From positions 1-12,043 of the forward strand of contig JAUPLK010000017.1 of the NCBI GenBank assembly GCA_030836925.1: a stretch of 12,043 bases of DNA. The letters are read 5' to 3'. The translations under genes and the position numbers were made by a program. Positions 8,135 through 12,043 of this stretch are shown one piece after another. Under the pieces are notes generated by a model. It was not told the origin of the DNA. It did no database searches and saw only the letters and a list, made by a program, of their open reading frames with translations. Source of the DNA: Pseudomonadota bacterium (GTDB lineage: Bacteria > Pseudomonadota > Gammaproteobacteria > Steroidobacterales > GCA-2729495). How positions within the stretch are numbered: the first letter of the stretch is position 1; every line of letters starts with the position of its first letter.

Positions 8135-8162
8135 GGCGATATCTTCCTTGGGCTGTGTCCGG

Positions 8163-8729
8163 TCAGATGGTGGAGGCAACGACAGCAGGCTGGCTGGTTT
8201 GCTGCCTTTGAACGAAGAAGGTGTACGAAAGCGTTATCCGGTCGACGTACCCGGGCAGCTTCGGATCGACCATGAATTGCACACCCATGTCCCGGCCCTC
8301 GAGGGCGAGGAATTTCTGGGCGGTGAAGCAGAAGCACTCGGTCTTCTGGAAATGCTTTGCGGCAGTTCCCGGTGCAACGCTGGGTATGGCCTGGCCCACC
8401 AGCTCGCGGTTGGCCAGGTTGCGCGCATAAAAAGTTGTGTCGTAGAGCTGGCCCGGGTGGATTTCCATGGACGTGACGGCCGGGCGAAACTCCCAGGGTG
8501 CCTGCTCGTTCACGACCGCCACGAACTCCACCGTGATCGTGCGTCCGGTATCAGCCTGCATTCCGGCCGGGATGACGGCAACCGTGTCGCTGGTGCGTCC
8601 GCCGATGCCGGTGATTTCGCACATCACGTCGTAGATCGGCACCAGCAGGAAGCCGAAGCCGAACATGCAGGTCGCCATGATGACGAGTCGGGTCACGAGC
8701 TGCCTGTTGCTGCGCGCCGCTGAACTCAT
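8163..8729 (-). CDS. ctaG: Cytochrome c oxidase assembly protein CtaG/Cox11
   Basis: Cox11 is a membrane-anchored periplasmic copper chaperone that delivers Cu(I) to the CuB site of subunit I. This 188-aa protein has a short cytoplasmic N-terminus, one TM anchor (about 11-31), a conserved membrane-proximal cysteine C37 in YDVMCEITGI, and an immunoglobulin-like domain with the copper-binding ECFCF motif (C132, C134). The end contains the family strand motif TLSYTFF. Its ATG overlaps the stop of the upstream 43-codon ORF as ATGA, with AAGG seven bases upstream inside that ORF, so translation is likely coupled. It lies between coxA and coxC, the usual place. The later DUF1404/caa3-type proteins also called CtaG are unrelated and not meant here. 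Confidence 0.96.
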   Translation of the reverse strand: MSSAARSNRQLVTRLVIMATCMFGFGFLLVPIYDVMCEITGIGGRTSDTVAVIPAGMQADTGRTITVEFVAVVNEQAPWEFRPAVTSMEIHPGQLYDTTFYARNLANRELVGQAIPSVAPGTAAKHFQKTECFCFTAQKFLALEGRDMGVQFMVDPKLPGYVDRITLSYTFFVQRQQTSQPAVVASTI

Positions 8730-8857
8730 CCGGCAACCTTCAGCGCAACTGCGACGATGTAGAGCACGAAGATGAGCAGCGCAAAACCGCCCACCATCAG
8801 CGCATTGCGGCGTATGCGCCGCTGCAGCTCCGGATCGATGTCCTGTCGCGTGGTCAC
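8726..8857 (-). CDS. Small single-pass membrane protein between coxA and ctaG
   Basis: This is a 43-codon ORF, easily missed because of its length and GTG start. It begins MTTRQDIDPELQRRIRRNAL, a polar, basic cytoplasmic segment. One hydrophobic helix follows (about residues 20-40, GGFALLIFVLYIVAVAL), and it ends KVAG. The GTG at 8855-8857 overlaps the coxA stop as GTGA and its TGA overlaps the ctaG start as ATGA, so it bridges the two genes exactly with no spare base. That fit, and the positive-inside anchor, support real translation. Small unannotated or 'cytochrome oxidase small assembly protein' ORFs occur at this position in other proteobacteria; I infer a similar role but see no family motif. 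The ribosome site is weak, implying dependence on coxA translation. Confidence 0.75.
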   Translation of the reverse strand: MTTRQDIDPELQRRIRRNALMVGGFALLIFVLYIVAVALKVAG

Positions 8858-10446
8858 TTGATCAGCGGTGCTTCGTCAAACGTGTGATACGGGGCGGGCG
8901 ACGGTACCGTCCACTCCAGGCCTTCCGGGTTGTCCCAGACCTGGGCCGTGGCCTGCTTGCCGCCACGGATGCACTTCACCACGATGTACACGAACATCAG
9001 CTGCGAAAAGCCGAACAGGAAGGCGCCAACACTCGATACGGCATTCCAGTCGGCGAACTGCGTGGCGTAATCCGGGATACGCCGCGGCATGCCGGCCAGG
9101 CCGAGGAAGTGCTGCGGGAAAAAGGTGAGGTTCACGCCCACCGCCGACAGCCAGAAGTGGATCTTGCCCAGCGTTTCGTCATACATGTGGCCGGTCCACT
9201 TCGGCAGCCAGAAGTAGGCACCACCGATGGCGGCGAACAGGGCGCCCGGCACCAGCACGTAATGGAAGTGGGCGACGATGAAGTAGGTGTCGTGGTACTG
9301 GAAGTCAACCGGCGCAATGGCCATCATCACGCCGGAAAAGCCGCCGATCGAGAACAGGAACAGGAAGGCGATCGCGAACAGCATCGGCGTTTCGAAGCTC
9401 AGCGATCCGCGCCACATGGTGGCGGTCCAGTTGAAGACCTTCACCGCCGTGGGGATGGCGATCAGCATTGTCGACATCATGAAGAACATCTGGCCGGCGA
9501 GCGGCATGCCGACTGTGAACATGTGATGGGCCCAGACGATGCAGGACAGGAAGGCAATGCCGGCCGTGGCATAGACCATCGACGAGTAGCCGAACAGCGG
9601 CTTGCGCGAGAAGGTCGGGATGATCTGCGAGATGATGCCGAAGGACGGCAGGATGATGATGTACACCTCCGGGTGTCCGAAGAACCAGAAGATGTGCTGG
9701 AACAGCACCGGGTCGCCGCCGCCCGCTGCCTGAAAGAAGCTCGTGCCGAAGAAGCGGTCGGTGAGCAGCATGGTCACCCCGCCGGCCAGTACCGGCATGA
9801 CCAGGATCAGCAGATAGGCGGTGATCAGCCAGGTCCAGACAAACATCGGCATCTTGAGCAGGGTCATGCCCGGTGCGCGCATGTTCATGACCGTCACGAT
9901 GATGTTGATGGCACCGAGGATCGACGACATGCCGAGCAGGTGCACCGCGAAAATCGCGAAGGCCAGCGAGTTGCCCGACTGCAGTACCAGCGGCGGGTAG
10001 AGCGTCCAGCCGGCTGCCGGGCCACCGCCATCCATGAACAGCGTGGACAGCAGGATCGTGCCGGCAAAGGGCAGGATCCAGAACGACCAGTTGTTGAGTC
10101 GTGGCAGCGCCATGTCCGGTGCGCCGATCATCATCGGGATCATCCAGTTGGCGAAGCCGACGAAGGCCGGCATGATCATGCCGAAGACCATGATCAGCGC
10201 GTGCATGGTCGTCATCTGGTTGAAGAATTCGGGATTCACGAACTGCAGACCGGGCTGGAACAACTCCGCCCGGATCACCAGTGCCATGCCACCGCCGACG
10301 AACAGCATCACCAGGGCGAACAGCAGGTAGAGCGTGCCGATGTCCTTGTGGTTGGTGGTAAACAGCCAACGGCTCAGGCCGCGGGCCGGGCCATGACTGT
10401 CATGCGCATGGTCTTGGGCGGCGTGGCCCTGGGTAATGGTGGTCAT
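8854..10446 (-). CDS. coxA: Cytochrome c oxidase subunit I (aa3 type, A1 family)
   Basis: This is the catalytic, proton-pumping subunit, which carries heme a and the heme a3-CuB centre and reduces O2 to water. It is 530 aa with about 12 TM helices and no subunit III fusion. Ligands are all present: H82 and H395 for heme a, H393 for heme a3, and H258, H307 and H308 for CuB, with Y262 placed for the His-Tyr crosslink (GHPEVY). The D pathway is marked by D111 in GAPDMALPRLNNW and E260 in HPEVY, and the K pathway by K336 in IPTAVKVFNW; together these define the A1 class. GGAG stands nine bases before the ATG. It follows coxB by 26 bp and its stop overlaps the start of the 43-aa ORF. Confidence 0.98.
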   Translation of the reverse strand: MTTITQGHAAQDHAHDSHGPARGLSRWLFTTNHKDIGTLYLLFALVMLFVGGGMALVIRAELFQPGLQFVNPEFFNQMTTMHALIMVFGMIMPAFVGFANWMIPMMIGAPDMALPRLNNWSFWILPFAGTILLSTLFMDGGGPAAGWTLYPPLVLQSGNSLAFAIFAVHLLGMSSILGAINIIVTVMNMRAPGMTLLKMPMFVWTWLITAYLLILVMPVLAGGVTMLLTDRFFGTSFFQAAGGGDPVLFQHIFWFFGHPEVYIIILPSFGIISQIIPTFSRKPLFGYSSMVYATAGIAFLSCIVWAHHMFTVGMPLAGQMFFMMSTMLIAIPTAVKVFNWTATMWRGSLSFETPMLFAIAFLFLFSIGGFSGVMMAIAPVDFQYHDTYFIVAHFHYVLVPGALFAAIGGAYFWLPKWTGHMYDETLGKIHFWLSAVGVNLTFFPQHFLGLAGMPRRIPDYATQFADWNAVSSVGAFLFGFSQLMFVYIVVKCIRGGKQATAQVWDNPEGLEWTVPSPAPYHTFDEAPLIK

Positions 10447-10472
10447 CGCTGGTGCTCCGTATCAGTTCTTTT

Positions 10473-11288
10473 TCAGGTGGCCGGGGCTTGCTGGCTGGCC
10501 AGCCACGCGTCGAATTCGGCCTTCGGCAGGGCTTCAACGACAACCGGCATGAAGCCGTGGTCCTTGCCGCACAGTTCGGCACACTGGCCGCGATAGATGC
10601 CGGGCTCGTCGATCGTGAACCAGCCCTCGTTGATGTAGCCCGGAATCGCGTCACGCTTGACGGCGAGATCGATCACCCACCAGGCATGATTGACGTCGTT
10701 CGAGGTCAGCAGGTAACGGATCTTCGTGCCGACCGGCACGACCAGCGGCCGGTCCACCTCAAGCAGGTAATTCTCGACCTGGTGCGGGTCCAGTCCCGAG
10801 TCCAGCTGGCGCGCTTCATTGCTGGTCTGCGCCAGCGTGCTGAAAAAAGAGACATTCTGCCCGACGTACTCGTATTGCCACTTCCACTGGTAACCGGTGA
10901 TGCGGATGGTCATTTCCGAGTTGCGGGTATCTTCGATGCGAATCAGCGCGGGGGCCGACTCATAGGCGAGGAAGATCAGCACCAGCGTCGGCAGGATGGT
11001 CCAGATCACTTCTGCGGTGGTGCTGTGCGTGAACTTCGCGGCCACGGCACCCTTTGATTTACGGAACTTCAGCAGTGCATAGATCATCACCGCAAACACG
11101 ACGATGCCGATTACGGTACACACCCACAGCGCCAGCATGTGCAGGTCGAAAACCTCGCGGCTGGTCGACGTGACACCGCGTGGCAGATTGAGATCCCAGG
11201 CGGCGTGTGCCGGCAGGACAGCTGTCAGCAGCAGGGCGGTGCCCGCGAGGACGGCCTTCCGGGCCAGCGTCAGGGTATTGAGCGGCAT
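10473..11288 (-). CDS. coxB: Cytochrome c oxidase subunit II
   Basis: Subunit II accepts electrons from cytochrome c through its binuclear CuA centre in the periplasm. It is 271 aa: a signal peptide ending PAHA-AWD near residue 29, two TM helices (about 53-73 and 93-113), the aromatic electron-entry stretch GYQWKWQYEY (132-141) and a cupredoxin domain. The CuA ligands are H201, C236, E238, C240, H244 and M247 (NHAWW and GQCAELCGKDHGFM). It ends soon after the cupredoxin fold, so it lacks the C-terminal cytochrome c domain found in some homologues, and no lipobox is seen. GAGGG eight bases before the ATG supports the start. It is the first gene of the oxidase transcript, 24 bp after bioC. Confidence 0.97.
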   Translation of the reverse strand: MPLNTLTLARKAVLAGTALLLTAVLPAHAAWDLNLPRGVTSTSREVFDLHMLALWVCTVIGIVVFAVMIYALLKFRKSKGAVAAKFTHSTTAEVIWTILPTLVLIFLAYESAPALIRIEDTRNSEMTIRITGYQWKWQYEYVGQNVSFFSTLAQTSNEARQLDSGLDPHQVENYLLEVDRPLVVPVGTKIRYLLTSNDVNHAWWVIDLAVKRDAIPGYINEGWFTIDEPGIYRGQCAELCGKDHGFMPVVVEALPKAEFDAWLASQQAPAT

Positions 11289-11312
11289 GCGATTTTCCCT
11301 CTTGTATCAATT

Positions 11313-12043
11313 CTAAATGCTACGTGATGAGGGACCATCACGCAATTGAGAGCCGCTCCCGGCAGGCGGCTTTGCCCATGCCGCACCAAAGACCATTTCC
11401 AGCGTTACCGGCAGTGCGCCGTTGGCGTCTCGTTGCTCACCATAAGCCGCTTCCAGTCGCGCCCAGCTGCGGCGCCCCGTGAGCCCCTGCCTGCGGCCGC
11501 TATTCGGATTGGTGGTTCCGGTGCTGCGCAGATCGGTGGTGAGCTGGCGCAGGTCCGGGTAACAGATCGTCAGGGTCTCGACGTCGATAACCGGTTCGGC
11601 GAGTCCGGCGCGCAACAAGCCGTTGCCGAGCGCCGTCATTTCCGGAAAGCGCATGACGTGTGCATCGTCATCGACCGCCTGCCAGGCTGCGCGCAGTTCG
11701 CGGAACGAGCCGGGACCGAGCGTGGCAAAGCTGAACACACCCGGGTAGCGCAACACCCGGCGGACTTCTGCAAACAGGCTGTCCAGGGAGGTGCACCAGT
11801 GAATCATGAGGCTGGAGAACACCATGTCAACCGAGGCATCGGCCAGCGGCAGGTGGCTGGCATTGCCGCAGACCGTCAGCGGTGACGCGCCCTCACGCCG
11901 GGCCGCCACCTTCAGCATGTCTTCGGTCAGGTCGAGGGCGATCAGCTCGGCGGTGGGAAAGCGCGCAGCGAGCGCTGGCAGCGCCCGGCCGGTGCCGGTA
12001 CCGAGATCGAGCACCCGCTGCGGTTCGAGGCGCAGCCACTTGA
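11313..12043 (-). CDS. bioC: Malonyl-ACP O-methyltransferase BioC, 5'-truncated by window edge
   Basis: BioC methylates the free carboxyl of malonyl-ACP with S-adenosylmethionine, priming the fatty acid cycle that makes the pimeloyl moiety of biotin. About 243 codons are visible and the frame stays open to the right edge (…WLRLEPQR before the SAM motif), so only the N-terminus is missing. Class I methyltransferase motifs are seen: motif I VLDLGTGTGR, the acidic ribose-binding region ALDLTEDML, FSSLMIHWC and VRRVLRYPGVFSFATL. BioC-specific traits are GSFRELRAAWQAVDDDAH, close to the E. coli segment GSLPELHQAWQAVDE, and the late LRSTGTTNPNSGRR region matching the E. coli LKGIGATHLHEGR stretch. 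The GTG at 12012-12014 encodes an internal valine, not the start. Other bio genes may lie beyond the right edge; I cannot see them. Confidence 0.88.
   Translation of the reverse strand, partial: KWLRLEPQRVLDLGTGTGRALPALAARFPTAELIALDLTEDMLKVAARREGASPLTVCGNASHLPLADASVDMVFSSLMIHWCTSLDSLFAEVRRVLRYPGVFSFATLGPGSFRELRAAWQAVDDDAHVMRFPEMTALGNGLLRAGLAEPVIDVETLTICYPDLRQLTTDLRSTGTTNPNSGRRQGLTGRRSWARLEAAYGEQRDANGALPVTLEMVFGAAWAKPPAGSGSQLRDGPSSRSI
11317..11345 (-). promoter_or_regulatory. Possible coxB promoter within the bioC 3' end
   Basis: Read on the minus strand, TTGCGT (11340-11345) and TAGCAT (11317-11322) are separated by exactly 17 bases, which would put transcription start near 11310 and leave a short leader before coxB. 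The hexamers match the sigma-70 consensus at only 3 and 4 of 6 positions, and a second weak -10-like TAGAAT lies just downstream. A promoter is expected somewhere here because the coxB operon needs one, but this assignment is tentative. Confidence 0.3.
11323..11342. repeat. Perfect inverted repeat upstream of coxB (possible operator)
   Basis: CGTGATG and CATCACG form perfect 7-bp arms around a 6-base centre. The repeat fills the spacer of the candidate coxB promoter and lies inside the last codons of bioC, about 35 bp before the coxB start. It could be a repressor operator or an RNA hairpin; no U-tract follows on the minus strand, so it does not look like an intrinsic terminator for bioC. The symmetry is visible in the sequence; the function is inference. 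Confidence 0.4.

Noticed and set aside
8135..8179. Extended coxC start at a TTG (8179) inside ctaG
   Set aside because: The ATG at 8132-8134 has a good ribosome site and matches the N-terminus expected of subunit III.
8884..10596. 570-codon open frame on the plus strand opposite coxA and the coxB end
   Set aside because: It runs antisense across two certain genes and its translation is a low-complexity mixture of His, Asp, Glu, Arg and Gln, typical of the reverse frame of hydrophobic membrane protein genes.
1..12043. Mobile element, CRISPR array, defence system or RNA gene
   Set aside because: No transposase, integrase, direct repeat array, tRNA or rRNA sequence was recognised; genes are tightly packed housekeeping genes with uniform composition.

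Overview
The window is a GC-rich (high GC at third codon positions), densely packed bacterial chromosome segment. Eleven of the twelve protein genes read on the minus strand. Gene content and order point to a gammaproteobacterium: the sequences match the gamma-type UvrD, TrkA/TrkH, BioC and aa3 cytochrome oxidase families, and the order coxB-coxA-ctaG-coxC-(DUF2909 on the other strand)-SURF1-SCO-like-ctaA is the layout known from Pseudomonas and relatives. I cannot name the genus. A non-Pseudomonas lineage is suggested by bioC upstream of coxB and by uvrD-trkA-trkH directly downstream of ctaA.

Layout from right to left, the direction of transcription: a 5'-truncated bioC (biotin synthesis) runs off the right edge. 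Its 3' end carries a possible promoter with an inverted repeat that would serve coxB. Then come coxB, coxA, an overlooked 43-codon membrane ORF, ctaG (Cox11) and coxC, which together encode the three-subunit core of an A1-type cytochrome c oxidase and the CuB insertion factor. A small two-helix membrane protein gene (DUF2909) is the only plus-strand gene; it converges on coxC and overlaps the 5' end of SURF1. SURF1, a SCO/thioredoxin-like membrane protein and ctaA (heme A synthase) form a second, assembly-factor group. uvrD (DNA helicase II) starts 3 bp after ctaA, followed by trkA and trkH (K+ uptake). trkH is cut by the left edge before its fourth selectivity-filter repeat.

Functionally, CtaA makes heme A, the SCO-like protein and Cox11 would handle copper for the CuA and CuB sites, and SURF1 helps place heme a3. 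Subunits I, II and III then form the proton-pumping terminal oxidase. All CuA, CuB, heme and proton-channel residues I checked are present, so the oxidase should be active. Subunit II has no fused cytochrome c domain, and ctaB/cyoE (heme O synthase, needed before CtaA) is not in the window.

There are no RNA genes, mobile elements, CRISPR arrays or gene-free stretches above 65 bp. I found no novel multi-gene system. The points worth a second look are small: the 43-aa ORF nested by 4-bp overlaps at both ends, the inverted repeat upstream of coxB, the overlapping divergent SURF1/DUF2909 starts, and the loss of ctaB from its usual place.
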